A DNA stretch of 64,000 bases from Ancylostoma caninum. Lineage: Eukaryota; Nematoda; Chromadorea; Rhabditida; Ancylostomatidae. Location of the stretch: the NCBI GenBank assembly GCA_037903475.1, contig JBAJFG010000370.1, positions 1,354,501 through 1,418,500 on the forward strand, in the 5' to 3' direction. A program made the translations under genes and the position numbers. The notes beneath the pieces were generated by a model that searched no databases, was not told the DNA's origin, and saw nothing but the letters and a program-made list of their open reading frames with translations. Of this stretch, positions 36,213 to 47,343 are shown piece after piece (position 1 is the first letter of the stretch; each line of letters opens with the position of its first letter).

Positions 36213-37440
36213 GTCTTATTGGCGTCCGCTCGCCCAAAGTCAACACGTACGTATGAAATTCATGTCGCCGGGCTGACAATTACAGTAACTGCTACTCCTT
36301 GCTGACTACATCACCTGCTTGAGCGATTTTTAGACATGCAGTTGAAATTAAACTATACCGACCTAGAAACGGAAAATTGCCGTGTCAGGGTACAGGAAAA
36401 CAGACACATGCCCATTTTCATTCATTTTTGATTTTTTAAATTCCAACTGAAGCCTGGACAAACCTCGATTCCGTTTGACATGCAAGACTTTTGTGACTTT
36501 CAATTCCGAGTAGTTTTGCTAAGGTAACTGCGCTTCCATGAGAATGAAATTAGATTTGAATTTAAATGACCGGTCCAACTGTTCCAACTCCTTCTAGCGC
36601 CTCACTGGGAATGCTACTTTTTTCGGGTCGTTCCGAAAAATGCACTGAAGTTCCCTCATTTTGACGGAGCTAATGAGCGCATTCTGGAAACAGAACCGTT
36701 CTGTTCTGCTGTATTCTGCTTATTTCATTTTGAAGTCATATGCCCCAAGTGTTGCTTTAAGGTTGTTACGAAGAAAAAACCCTGAATCATCGAGCTTGCA
36801 CTAGATGTGATGCGAACGATTTGAAGAAGAGAAGAGTGCTGGATGAGATCATAAAATTTATCTGCTGCCTTTACATATACAAGTGAATAATATTGACGAG
36901 TGTCAATTCATACGACTTGCGTCCGTCCGTCAACAATCGTGGGAGAGGCAGCGGTGATGCGAGGCCTTGATGTTCTGTGAACTTATCGCAATAACCACAA
37001 GCTCTGACCAAGCAGGCGTGTGAAAGTGCTGACGGACGCAAGCTATGCAGTTTGTTTCTAGCAGTGATGTTATACTCCTCATCGAGTATGGCAGTTAAAG
37101 TCGCTGCAGCACCAGCCACAGTGGATTTGGTATGTATCGATTGCTGACCAGAACAGAGACAGCATCAGCAATGCGGGTCCGTTAGCTCAGGAAATGCACC
37201 AGCTTCGACTTTGGCCGCAATTACGACTTCATCATGATTTTGACCAAATGATCTAATTTTTGCACCTTTTTGATATGTATGTGGTGTGATTCATTCCATT
37301 TTGATGTTTTCCGACTGCCATTTAGCGAAATCTTCTTCCAGACGCATTCTACGGACAAAATCATAATTGCGGACATAGTCCACCCTGATGCAGTTCCTGA
37401 GCTAACAGACCATACCTGAGTTCGCCACGATCGCAACGAC
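36213..37440. other. No gene firmly recognised; short candidate exon at 37336-37420
   Basis: A CTTCCAG acceptor is followed by an open reading ending KIIIADIVHPDAVPELTDHT then TGA on the plus strand, possibly a terminal exon of the upstream RING-like gene. An inverted pair CTTGCGTCCGTC / GACGGACGCAAG lies at about 36917-37044. The rest is unremarkable. Confidence 0.3.
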
Positions 37441-37595
37441 CGAAACCGCTACTCATTGTGTTATATACATTCTAATCATTCTCTTTACATTGTTTTCTTA
37501 CTGTTTCTCTTACTTTTATTGTACTAATCAGTTCCAAATGCGAAGGAATTTTCTGTTAAACATAAATCAGTCTGAAGTTCATTTGTTTATCGTGT

Positions 37596-40500
37596 TTATC
37601 TGCCATCATCCCGTACGGTTGCGGTCATACTGGAGTCCTTGACAGTGCTCCTCCACTCTGAAAGAGCCTCTTCATTCTTTGTCATAAGATGCACATTCAA
37701 AAACGAGTGAAACTCACGGAAAATTCTCTTTGGAGACGAAATCAACTTCCGGAACTCTCCGTTGAATCCAATGATTATCAAGCTGAAGGGTACTCTTGTT
37801 GTAACTGGAACTGGGTAGATATTACAAACAGAACTCACGCATCTGTGCAGTGCACTAGGTTCCACGCCACAGTAGTTAGCATCCATATGGCCCAGCGGTC
37901 TTGAACTTGCCATGCAAAATGGAAGTAAGTAAACAGTTCCACGACAAATACCATGCCTTGAAGGACTGCCTGGAAAGGCAACCATAGAGCCAGTACCCAG
38001 AAGGGTTGGGGTTCATGAAATACTGACCACGCAGACCAATGATAGTTACCGTGATTGTTTATCCTGTAGCCTGATAATGTTAGTAGAAGCGGGAACTTAG
38101 GATTGGTCAGTTAAACTGGTTTCGGTTCAGCATGCGTTCATAGGTCTTAGCCCAGATGTACGCCGTCCTCGAGAATAAATTTGGTGGGAAATTTCAGAGG
38201 ATTAGGGGAGCCGTCCTGACTGTCAGTGCTAATTGCGAGCCGCTGGGGCGGCATAAGTGTCACCAAGCATCCAGGTAAGGTATTAATTAGACCTACTGGA
38301 ATACTGCTGTATTTGAACTACTCATCCATTCTGGTAGCAGTGAAAAATTGTTTTTATGTTTGAATAATTTTTGCAGTAATAAGAGGACTTCAAAATGTTA
38401 TTAATCCGAGTACGCAAAATCGCATGGCTTTCGTAGTTGTCGCGAGTTTCAATATTGGGATTATCATCAAGTTCCCAACTTCAGCTAAGCGCACCGTTTC
38501 GATCACTAAGGTGTAAAATGCTTCGCGTTCTGACGTGCTGTAAGGGTGTACAGTATACTTGCACATTTATTCGACCGTTTGAATGTCGAATATTTCGAAT
38601 ATTCAAATCTGTATATATAAAAACGAAAGTTTGTGTGTGTGTTTGTTTGTATGTTTGTATGTTCGGAATAGAAATCGCGGAGGATGAACCGATCGGGACC
38701 AAATTTTGCATGTAAGTTCTTCGGGGGCCGGCGGAGGTTATGGGCTACTTTGCACCTGGAAATATCGATTGGCTTACCGATTTTATTGATTTTTCGCTCT
38801 TCTTGACCAGGGACTAGAAAGAATATGCCTACTGGGGCATCTCAATGCGCTGAACACGAATTTGCCAACCATTTTGCGCCAAATTATCGATTTATCGATT
38901 TCATTGATTTTTCGCCATTCTTGCCCAGGAGGCGATGAGGACATGTCTTACTGAGGCACCTCAATACGCTGAACACGGATATGGCAACCATTTTGGGCAA
39001 AATATCGATTTATTGATTTTATTGATTTTTCGCTATTCTTGACTACTGAGCGTTAAAGACGTGTCTACCGGGGTATCGCAATGCGCTGAATACAGATATG
39101 ATAACCGTTTTGACCGAAACATCGATTTATTTGTTATATTGATATTTCGACATTCTTGCACACTGGTCGGTGAAAACGTGTCTTCTGGGACTTTCCGAAA
39201 CGCTGAACGTGGATGAGGCAAACACTTTATAAGAATTTATTTACCAGTCAAGCAACTTCACCCCATTCTTTTTTTTTTTTTTTTGAGGGAAGCGGGGAGG
39301 GGGCAGGGTGAAGGAGGGTCACTTGAGCTGATCACCAATTGATGAACATTTTGAAAGGATTTTTTGGTTCAACAAATGTTGGCATCAGCTTTAAATGGCC
39401 GGGAGAAATTGAACACCCGAGCGAAGCCGGGTACACCCTCTAGTGACCGAATAAATTCGAAGATGAGAGAAAAAAACTTTCTCCATCTTCCGACCTAGTC
39501 CAGAAAATGACGTTTTTGAATATGAGAACTTTCGAATGAATTCGATCTTTCGAATGAATCATTCGAATAATCGAATTCATTCGAATAAATGTGCAAGTAT
39601 AGTGTACAGCTTGTGCTAGTTGTACACACATCAAGGACCTGGCCTATTTCAAGTATTTTACCAAGCATAGCTATTGAAGAAAAATAAAGATGACAACAAA
39701 ATACTTTCTTTGCGCCAAATACAGTTTGCTCATCTATTGTCCCACAACAGTTAAAGCCTTACCTGCTTCAGAAAGTTGATTTCTTTCTTGCGCCGTTCAT
39801 CTGTTCCACAATGCCCAGTTTTGCGTAGCTGCAACAGAACTAATAGCTGGTATTTTTCTTCACTTAAGCCTTTGATAGTCTCCCACGTCACCTGCCTAGA
39901 CGTCACGTGCACTCTTATGATGGTTACCGTATCTACAGCAGCAATGACAAATACGACAACCAGGTCTTTGTAGAAGTCAAAATATAGCGATATAAAAGTG
40001 CAATCCTGAATGTCACGAGTTTAATAAAGAATATTTTCAATACTTCCATTCCCTTTGCTAAATAGTACCTGAGTTTGAGTGAACACAAAAGTCCATATGC
40101 TGCTATTGTAGACAAGATCGCAGTCAACTAAAAAGATTTGCTCCAATGTCTTTCTCAAGATTTTACCTCATTTGTCTTAGGTAAAACTCACAAAAGCCAT
40201 ATGATATTAGACATCGGACAATCGATACGGACCACGAAATTGCTATCAGTATCCTTGTATTGCTATGCCTGAAAAAGGGGCATAAAAACTTTTTATTTCA
40301 CGACGCTTTGAACAGTTAAGGAAGGGAGCACCTCCCAGTTGCAGAGAAATTCACTGTTAAAGGCAGGGGTCCACCTCATTTTCGTAGTTCAGCTAACAGC
40401 AGATTCTGCATCTACTCGGCGCGATGGTTCCAACGGTATACATAAATTGTCTCAGAATGGTCTACAAACCCGTCTTCCAGGACGGGGTCTGTAACAGTTT

Positions 40501-43500
40501 GTCAACCCGAGTTGACATGTGAAGCCGTTGATCTTATCGATTGGACACGCCAAGACTCGTTGACCGACGCGGCAGCCGTGGCAGGCAGCCAGCACAGCTT
40601 GGAGCGATCCGCCTCCGGGCTCCAAATTTTTATCCAGTTCGAGCCTTCCAAAAATGGGGATTTCGTCGCTTCTGTGCCTGTTGATGTACATCCCAGGGAT
40701 CAACATGATGAGAAGGTCTAGGATATGTTGGTAAATCCAACAGGCAGAACGACGTGGCCCTCTGCCTTTAAGATTGCTGTTACTTAGAGCGGTTTGATCA
40801 GGGTGAAAGGGTTACGACTTAGATCAGCTCGCTGATTGCAAGTTGCCTCCGGCAATCTCGTGACTCTTGTTTTACTCCCTAAGAATGTCACGACAGTTTC
40901 CCGAGTTTCCTGCTACATTCTACTGCTACATGCTCCTGCTTTCAATCGCAAACAATGTGACCCTCCAATTCAACAAAAGCATGCATCTGCGACTCCACTT
41001 AACGTTGGACTTCAATAGTGGATCAAATGCAGCTCAAGTGGCTAGGGACATTGACGGCTAACCTCAGTCGAGAGGAAAAGGGCGCTATAAAAAACTGTTG
41101 TACCTGACATTTATTGTAGAAAGCAGTGAGTTTGACAGCCATGGGAAAACAGCACGAACATATTGCCCAACGCAATACTGGGTAAAGGGCATTTTATACT
41201 AGCTGCGTGGGTCAGTCACGCATCAGTCGCACGCATCCATTTGCAAGGAATTTTCCATGAAGACCGGTGAGCGCGGCATGCACATCCTCAATGAAAAGAA
41301 CGCGCGACCGTCGCGAGGCCGTAAACGCGTGCGTCTGAGATGCGACTGTGATGCGACTGGGCTCCATTCCTCATCATATAAACGCACGCTCGTCAGTCGC
41401 ACGCATTCAATATAAATTCCCCTTAACTCGCGATAGGATAATCTTAGGTACGGTTTTGATGTCAGACAATGAGATATAGGCAAAAACACTTGCTTCACTA
41501 ACTCAGACATTCGTGGGGGTCGACTGCAGGTAGAAAAGGGGTTCATCCCCAGTTGCACCTGGGGGTGGACCCCCAATCGCGGGGCACCTACCCCCCACAT
41601 ATGGCCGACGACCCCCCCACGTGCCCCCACCGTCGACCCCCCACGTGCCCCCACCGTCGACCCCCCACGTGCCCCCACCGTCGACCCCCCACGTGCCCCC
41701 ACCGTCGACCCCCCACGTGCCCCCACTGACGACCCCCCACGTGCCCCCACAGAAGACCCCCGACGTGCCCCCACAGACGACCCCCGACGTGCCCCCACTG
41801 ACGACCCCCGACGTACAGAACCACAACATTCAAGCTGGAATTGATCCGCTGCTTCAGGAAAAATCGCTTTCGCTCCACTTTTGATAAGATTGTCGCTTAT
41901 TAATTGCATCAACAACATACAATCCGTCCGATCTACAGTCCGGGCTCTCCCGTCCGAGAATGTACGCAAGCAATGACCTAACTGCCAGGGTTGTCGCGCG
42001 GTCGTCGTCCAGTTGATGGGAATTGGGGACAATGCTGCCGTATGCACTGTATTCGGGGCAGTAGCGCCTGATGATCTGCGACTTCACAGCGGCCTGAACG
42101 CGGACAGTACTGGGCGGATAGGAATGCAAGTTCAGTTTTCAGCGGCCCTACAGCGGCCTGAACGCGGCCACTTCTCGGGACAAAACACCCAAGCGGTCGC
42201 TTCGACTCTTACCCCCGCTCGTTCAGAACGGGATTTGCCCCCGATGTCTGAGTGATTACCTCAGACAATTCCGGGGGCAAATCCCGTTCGGAACGAGCGG
42301 GGGGCGAGGGTCGAAGCGACCGCTTGGGTGTTTTGTCCCGAGAAGTGGCCGCGTTCAGGCCGCTGTAGGGCCGCTGAAAACGGGGGTTGCATTAATATCC
42401 GCCCGAGTACTGTTCGCGTTCAGGCCGCCATGAGCCCGCAAAACATCAGGCGCTACCGCTCCTAATCCAGCGCAGAAGGCAGTATTCTCCACAATTACCT
42501 GTCGATTGGACGCCGGCACTGTGACAACAACGGGGGATCGGTCACACCTCGCGAAAAGTCTCGGATGGATGAGTGCCGGGTTTGACGCCATTGTGGAACC
42601 ACAGTGATCCACCGGAGCATAAAAACGACATAAATACGCAATTTCACATCAGAAGTACGAAAAGATGGCTGTTTGCAAGTTCCATCCATGGTTTCGTAGT
42701 GCTAGCCTTCTTCTACTACTGAGAGGATTCGAACCAACCTGACCATTCTTTATGATTGACTGAGAATCCGCTGCTTTATCCACTAGGCCATCCATGCTGC
42801 TAATCTCTTCCAGACCGATGTTGCCTTCATCCTTTATCGCGCCCTTACTATCACCAAGCAACCATTCCGACCGTGCCATTTCCTTATTGAGCCGAAATTT
42901 GTAGTGGTTCAGGCCGCCTTTTGGAGATATTTGCCGGCGGTCAGTGGCCGCGAAAAGCGGGCCGATGCCCCGACACTCTTCACATACTCTGAACTTCCTG
43001 CCCGCGGTGGATCAGCGGTACACCCGAGGTGGATCCGCGGTTCGCCACCGCGGGCATGTGCGGCTTCACCGCGGATGTACTGCGACTCCACCGCGGGCAT
43101 GTGCGGCTCCAGCGCGGGCATGTGCGGACCCACCGCAGGCATGTGCGGATACACCGCGGGCACGTGCGGGCATAGCGCGGGAGTGACGTCACTCCCGGTT
43201 GTCCACCGTGGGCATGTACGGATTTATCGTGGGCAACCGCGGGTCCACCGCAGGCAGAAAGTTCAGAGTAGCGGGTGGAACCCCGACGATAGTACATTAG
43301 CCCGAATGACTCTGCGTTCAGCCCGCGATTCGCCCGACAGCGGGTTTGGCCCGCAACATGTGTGGTTCCGCCCGCTGTTTGCCCGCTACTGGTCCTCGTT
43401 CAAACGTTTCGTCGGGGATTTGCCGGCGGTTGGAACGGGATTTGCCCCCGAAATTGTCTGAGTAATTACCCTATTATAGGGTAATTTATACTAGCTGCGT

Positions 43501-45678
43501 GCGTCAGTCGCACGCATCCATTTGCAAGGGATTTTCTATGAAGACCGGTCAACACGACATATGTATACATCCTCAATGAAAAGAACGCACGGCCGCCGCC
43601 AGACGATGAACGCGTGCGTCTGAGCTGCGACTGCTATGTGACTGGGGCCTATTCTTCATCATAGAAACGCACGCGCGTCAGTCGCACGCATCCAGTATAA
43701 ATTGCCCTAATGAGAACTCGTGAACACTCACCGCCGCTCCAAGGAAGTGAAGATGAAACTGATGGTGAAGGAAAATGAAGTTGTTGATTAATTACATATA
43801 CACGTGTTATCACGGTCCCGGCGGACAGCAGCACGTCTGGAAAATCCGGCGGACAGCAGCACGTCGGGGGGTATGAGCAGCACGTTCTGCTATAGCAGAA
43901 CGTCGAGACACTCTCCCTCAACTCAAAAAGTGGGTGGGGCGATGGGGGTTCGACCTGCTGTTCGACGGCACGATTGTCTGAGAAAGCACCCATGAAATAT
44001 CCGTATTCGTATGATCATGTAAAGATTTCAGTAAGTGCATGCACAAAAAGGACAAACTGCACCTTCTTCGGACTACTGCTAGGTTCTCTGTTTGCACTGA
44101 TTGCCTAGCACACACTCATTTTGTTCTAGTAATCTCAGGCACAACCTCTGAATTTCCGTTCATATCTGTATACCTGAATAATTTGTCGTATCTCCACGGA
44201 AAACATATAGCGCACATTCGGTTGAGTGCGATGAACAAATGTGAGAATATGCAGATGTCGTAGCACATCAAAAGAACGATTCCGAAGCGTCGTGAAAAAG
44301 GCTCCGCTGCTTGGATGTTACTGCAAAACAGATCGCGGTTATAGTTCTCTTCTCGACTCTGTTGTTGAAAAGTTGGGTACTCACAAAAACACCATTGGTG
44401 AGTAGTAAAAGGCAAATATGGAACAGAGAACTGCTTCGCCACACGACTGACTGGTCATCAGAAGTCCGAACGCATTTCTCATTGACGGAAGACGCTGTGT
44501 AGACGTCGCGACGATCCAGTTAGCGACGGATCCGATTAACGATATCTGTGTTGATACTCTGGTGAAATATTGAAGGAGGATTCTGATGAATTATGAGTTT
44601 ATGTAGCTTTGATTTAGGTAGCTAACTTAGACTGTTCTCTTGTGATACATTCGGTTTTCGTGGAAACAAATCTAGCAGTTCTTCCAAAATGGAAGTCACT
44701 ATTAACAAATATTTACAACTCAACGGGGGAGCGCAGCCACAAAAAGCAACCAAAATACGCTATAACGTGAAACATTCCAGTGGCTGTTCCGGTTGTAGTG
44801 ATAAAATGAGAATGCATGCTCCTCACGCGAAATAAAATTAATTCTAAAAACGACAGTACAACGCCTCTATCCAAATTAATTCCGCGAATGATATGACTGT
44901 CTTTCCTGCACCTTCCACGCGAGGAAACAGCCCTAAGCTATCACTGAGCAGTGAGACAAAGTACTACTCATCCAAATTTTGATTTTGGTTTTCGATATAT
45001 TTTTTTACCAAGAAAGTTTTGTTGGCGGATTGAAGAAAATGAGAAGTAGCATCCTGTCTTTCCCCATGACTTCCTCTTTACTAAGGGCAGACAAACGTCA
45101 TCGATATTTCCCCGACGATGTTTCGACATGACAACGGTAGAGTGGCTACGTTTGAATGTAGTGCTCAGAAGCTTGCGGCACTTGCATGGCTGGAGTTTGG
45201 CACCTCCAGTAAGGCTATTCGTGTCATATTTCACCATGTTATGAACTAGATCGTCTCCTCGGCCTGGGCGTCCAGATTTGATTTGTAATCGGGTCACACT
45301 GTCCACATTTGCTGAGCTACTGCGGTTTCAAGCGCGCGTTTCCAGAATAAGACCTTCCCTTAGGTGGTAGTAATACCGTTTCTGGAAAGTTGTGATCCCT
45401 GACACGGAATGGAAGGATTTGACTGGTGATGACTTCTTTACAATTTCATGAATTGAGCTGGCGAAATTTTTTTTTTTGAAAAATTAGAGGATGAAGACTG
45501 CTAAAAATTCTGTGTTTTCTGGAGATGATCTTGAATTCTTGAGCATAGATGTTCAATAACTCTTGCATTGTACAAGAAATTTTTTTTATTTCCAGTTTGA
45601 CACCTTGATACATTGGTTTGAAAACCTAAAACAACTTACGAAAAAGATGACTAAGGCAACAATTTGATTATCCTCCAT
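37596..45678 (-). CDS. Srx-class 7TM chemoreceptor, copy A (10 exons, 306 aa)
   Basis: Exons: 45678-45640, 44545-44385, 44320-44174, 40268-40192, 40127-40069, 40005-39892, 39828-39763, 37969-37839, 37782-37718, 37657-37596. Phases close to a 306-residue protein ending in TAA. It carries the hallmarks of nematode 7TM_GPCR_Srx: TM1 (QIVALVIFFISLIGSVANW), LPSMRNAFGLL.TSQ and FYYSPMVF around TM2, FSHLFIALNRMCAICFPWRY at TM3, DCDLVYNSSIW, LYRYILDFYKDL-type TM5 (here ISLYFDFYKDL), ERRKKEINFLKQ before TM6, VLQGMVFVVELFTYF, and IIGFNGEFRKL after TM7. Srx receptors act in chemosensory neuron cilia. Intron 3 (3.9 kb) holds minisatellites, a large palindrome and two MITEs; intron 7 holds a TIR element with a nested Helitron. 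The ATG follows a splice-acceptor-like site, so a leader intron or spliced leader is possible. Confidence 0.88.
38548..39607. mobile_element. TIR element of the TTCGAAT family, split by a Helitron
   Basis: 26-bp inverted ends: GTACAGTATACTTGCACATT at 38548 and AATGTGCAAGTATAGTGTAC ending 39607, with ATTCG-rich interior flanks. Without the 836-bp Helitron the element is about 224 bp. It lies in intron 7 of srx copy A. Confidence 0.75.
38608..39443 (+). mobile_element. Non-autonomous Helitron, intact ends
   Basis: Starts TCTGTATATATAAAAACG right after A and ends ...ACCCGAGCGAAGCCGGGT, eight nt, CTAG, followed by T. That is insertion between A and T with a 3' hairpin and CTAG terminus, the Helitron signature. 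The body holds four tandem copies (about 38755, 38880, 39000, 39120) of a unit of about 115-120 bp with TCGATTTATCGATTTTATTG and GCTGAACACGAATATGGCAA. No Rep/helicase coding, so it depends on an autonomous partner. Confidence 0.88.
41187..41418. mobile_element. AATTTATACTAG-type MITE, copy 2
   Basis: About 230 bp with ends AGGGCATTTTATACTAGCTG and CATTCAATATAAATTCCCCT, and the family blocks ATTTGCAAGGAATTTTCCATG and CATCCTCAATGAAAAGAACG. It lies in intron 3 of srx copy A. Confidence 0.8.
41607..41813. repeat. 24-bp GC-rich minisatellite (~8.5 units)
   Basis: The unit reads CCCCCCACGTGCCCCCACC plus GTCGA. Early units are identical; later ones vary (CTGACGA, AGAAGA, AGACGA). Each carries the E-box palindrome CACGTG and two C-tracts (G-tracts on the minus strand). 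The 24-bp period keeps all frames open, so long Val/Pro or Gly/Arg-rich open frames here are artefacts. Located in intron 3 of srx copy A. Confidence 0.92.
41975..42545. repeat. Large imperfect palindrome (~260-bp arms)
   Basis: The left arm, about 41975-42240, and the right arm, about 42270-42545, are mutual reverse complements with scattered mismatches. Matching blocks include CAGTAGCGCCTGATG / CATCAGGCGCTACCG, GCGGCCTGAACGCGG / CCGCGTTCAGGCCGC, ACACCCAAGCGGTCGCTTCG / CGAAGCGACCGCTTGGGTGT and GGGATTTGCCCCC / GGGGGCAAATCCC. The centre of about 30 nt is GATGTCTGAGTGATTACCTCAGACAA, itself partly palindromic. It would form a cruciform of more than 500 nt and is probably a fold-back transposon. 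Confidence 0.88.
42715..42798 (-). tRNA. tRNA-like sequence (pseudo-tRNA or SINE head)
   Basis: On the minus strand a box A-like TGGCCTAGTGGATAA (42780-42790 core) is followed after about 45 nt by a perfect box B GGTTCGAATCC (42725-42735). The anticodon arm is only roughly foldable, with a loop containing CAG. The acceptor and T stems do not pair well, so it is more likely a tRNA pseudogene or the 5' part of a tRNA-derived SINE than a functional tRNA. It lies in intron 3 of srx copy A. Confidence 0.4.
43016..43190. repeat. 21-bp GC-rich minisatellite (~6-7 units)
   Basis: The unit CCGCGGGCATGTGCGGCTCCA recurs with variants (CCGCAGGCATGTGCGGATAC, GCGCGGGCATGTGCGGACCC). The 7-residue periodic open frames (GMCGSSA/GMCGPTA) are by-products. 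It lies about 470 bp downstream of the 42-kb palindrome, in the same intron. Confidence 0.85.
43477..43708. mobile_element. AATTTATACTAG-type MITE, copy 3
   Basis: Best preserved copy: ends AGGGTAATTTATACTAGCTG and CATCCAGTATAAATTGCCCT form inverted repeats, and the subterminal GCGTGCGTCAGTCGCACGC is itself a hairpin. The interior matches copies 1 and 2. Confidence 0.85.
43825..43983. repeat. GACAGCAGCACGTC element, free copy
   Basis: Matches the block inserted in the MITE at 35917-36046 (GACAGCAGCACGTCGGG, ATGAGCAGCACGTTCTGC, GTTCGACGGCACGATTGTCTGAG). Its first about 30 bp are duplicated in tandem (GGCGGACAGCAGCACGTC twice). Confidence 0.7.
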
Positions 45679-45900
45679 CTGGCAAGTGATGTATTTGAGA
45701 CCAAGTGTTTATGGCTTGTGCCTATTGCCACCTGAATAAAAACTCAGATTCGGATATCAACAAAATTTGCACACCTAACTACAGCTAGATTTATGTACGG
45801 ATGTATGTTTCTGGAGTAACAATGGAGGATGACTGCGTGCAACGGAAGCATCAAGCATGGAAAATACTGTTGGCTTAGTATACTGTGTTCCAAAATCTAC

Positions 45901-45910
45901 GCTTATATAG
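45901..45910 (-). promoter_or_regulatory. TATA box of srx copy A
   Basis: CTATATAAGC on the minus strand, about 225 nt upstream of the ATG. The equivalent site exists upstream of copy B and the surrounding promoter is homologous between the two genes. A leader intron between it and the ATG is likely, because an acceptor-like TTTATTCAG lies about 45-55 nt before the ATG. Confidence 0.45.
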
Positions 45911-46113
45911 TCCTGCTCAGTGAGGAAGGAACAATTGGTGACTAATTACGTAGATTGCTTCCATTGTTGTTAAGTTCAACACAACATTCTATAAAAAACG
46001 TGAGCAAGCAGACTAGACGCAATAATCTACAGCAATAATAGGATTACTAGGCGTAGGATTCATTACTTGTATTTGTTATCTGACTGTAGCTGTAAACTAC
46101 AAACATTCTCACT

Positions 46114-46155
46114 AAGAGATTAGGATGCTTCCTTTTAGTCATCCTAATCTCTAAG
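46114..46155. repeat. Short perfect hairpin upstream of srx copy A
   Basis: AGAGATTAGGATG is followed by a loop of about 12 nt and CATCCTAATCTCT. It is followed by GATTCATCTGAGATACAAAC, the end of the upstream segment shared with copy B (GATTCATTCGAGATGCGCAC near 63447). Confidence 0.7.
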
Positions 46156-46199
46156 GTTGATTCATCTGAGATACAAACAAATGTCTTCAGGAGATATTG

Positions 46200-47343
46200 G
46201 AACTAATATTTACTACATGGAATCTCCATCGCCTGCTAATTTTGCGGTCCTTTTACTCCGAAGTATAAAAGAAAAAAGTCTCCAGATGACACCATTCAAA
46301 GACAAACAGAAGAGAGTAATTGCGAGAAGTATCGCGACGAATTGCAGGTTTTTGACTATGAACGTCCCTTCGATGTCTGTCAGCTTCGTGTTATCCTCAC
46401 TCTCCAGTCAACATCTTGTTGTAAGAAAGTTTCTATTTGCACCACCCACGGAAATTTTTGTTCGGAGATTTTGAGATTTTGATCGCGGCTAGTACAAATT
46501 ACCCTATTCCCACTTTCCTCCATTTTAAGCCTGGGCAACTCGGCAACTCTGTGCAAAGGGGCTAAACTCTTTGCAGTGGAAACCGCCTTTTTCGAGGATT
46601 TGACAAAGTTTAACACACCAACCGTTTTCACTACAGCGCCAAACCTAGGAATATAGCAATATCTGTGATGGCAAAATTCCGGTGCCGCTTTAAAGGTGCC
46701 GGATGATATTGAATCCTACTCCGAGCTATCAATGTGTTTCAGATACCACCTCCAGATGAACGAGCTGTAAGGCTTTCTGGTGTGGTGAATCGCTTTTTTT
46801 TTTGGAAGTAACACAGAGTAATATGCTGCTTCGGCTAGTTGCGTCTAAAAACTCCAAGATTTAAAAAAAAGATGCGTTCCACCACTTCCTGCCTCTATGT
46901 AGGTATTGTTCGTTTGTAGCTATGTACATATTTGTAAGCTTGTAATGACAAAGTCCGGGGAAGGCATCATGTACACACAGTAAAGATAGAAACAGAGACA
47001 TTGAAGCATTTTCGGTGATCGAATGAGGAACAGTAAATGTTGCCTTAAAGATGGGCGTAGTGGTTACCTTGTATGCTGAACACAAATATTGTTTTCATTC
47101 TGTACCGCATACATTTTCTTTTGCTGCTTCGTTCTCGTTCTACAAGTCTAAAACGAATGGAATACTCAATCCCTCGGATACGGTGAACTACCATCTGCAT
47201 GGTACGATGTGAGCATGACAACATTTGCATGGCGCTCCTGATGCAGCTGGCAGCTGTCACGGCTTATCGGTAGTGATGACCGGCACACTTTCAGTGGTGG
47301 CGCAGCGGCTGGGTGGATAGAGAATTTTCGGAAATACTCTATG
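46200..47343. other. No gene recognised
   Basis: Sequence beyond the duplicated srx promoter. Open frames at 46157-46474 (+) and 46380-46631 (-) overlap on opposite strands and show no family pattern. Confidence 0.35.

Noticed and set aside
41223..42047. 274-codon minus-strand open frame with VGARGGSS/VGARGGST repeats
   Set aside because: It is produced by the 24-bp minisatellite (a multiple of three without stops); both strands and several frames are open. No splice or family support, and it lies inside an srx intron.
41607..43190. CRISPR-like direct repeats
   Set aside because: The repeats are contiguous minisatellites without unique spacers, in a eukaryotic intron.
42904..43461. 185-codon plus-strand frame with CGSTAGM repeats
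   Set aside because: By-product of the 21-bp minisatellite; opposite-strand frames are equally open.
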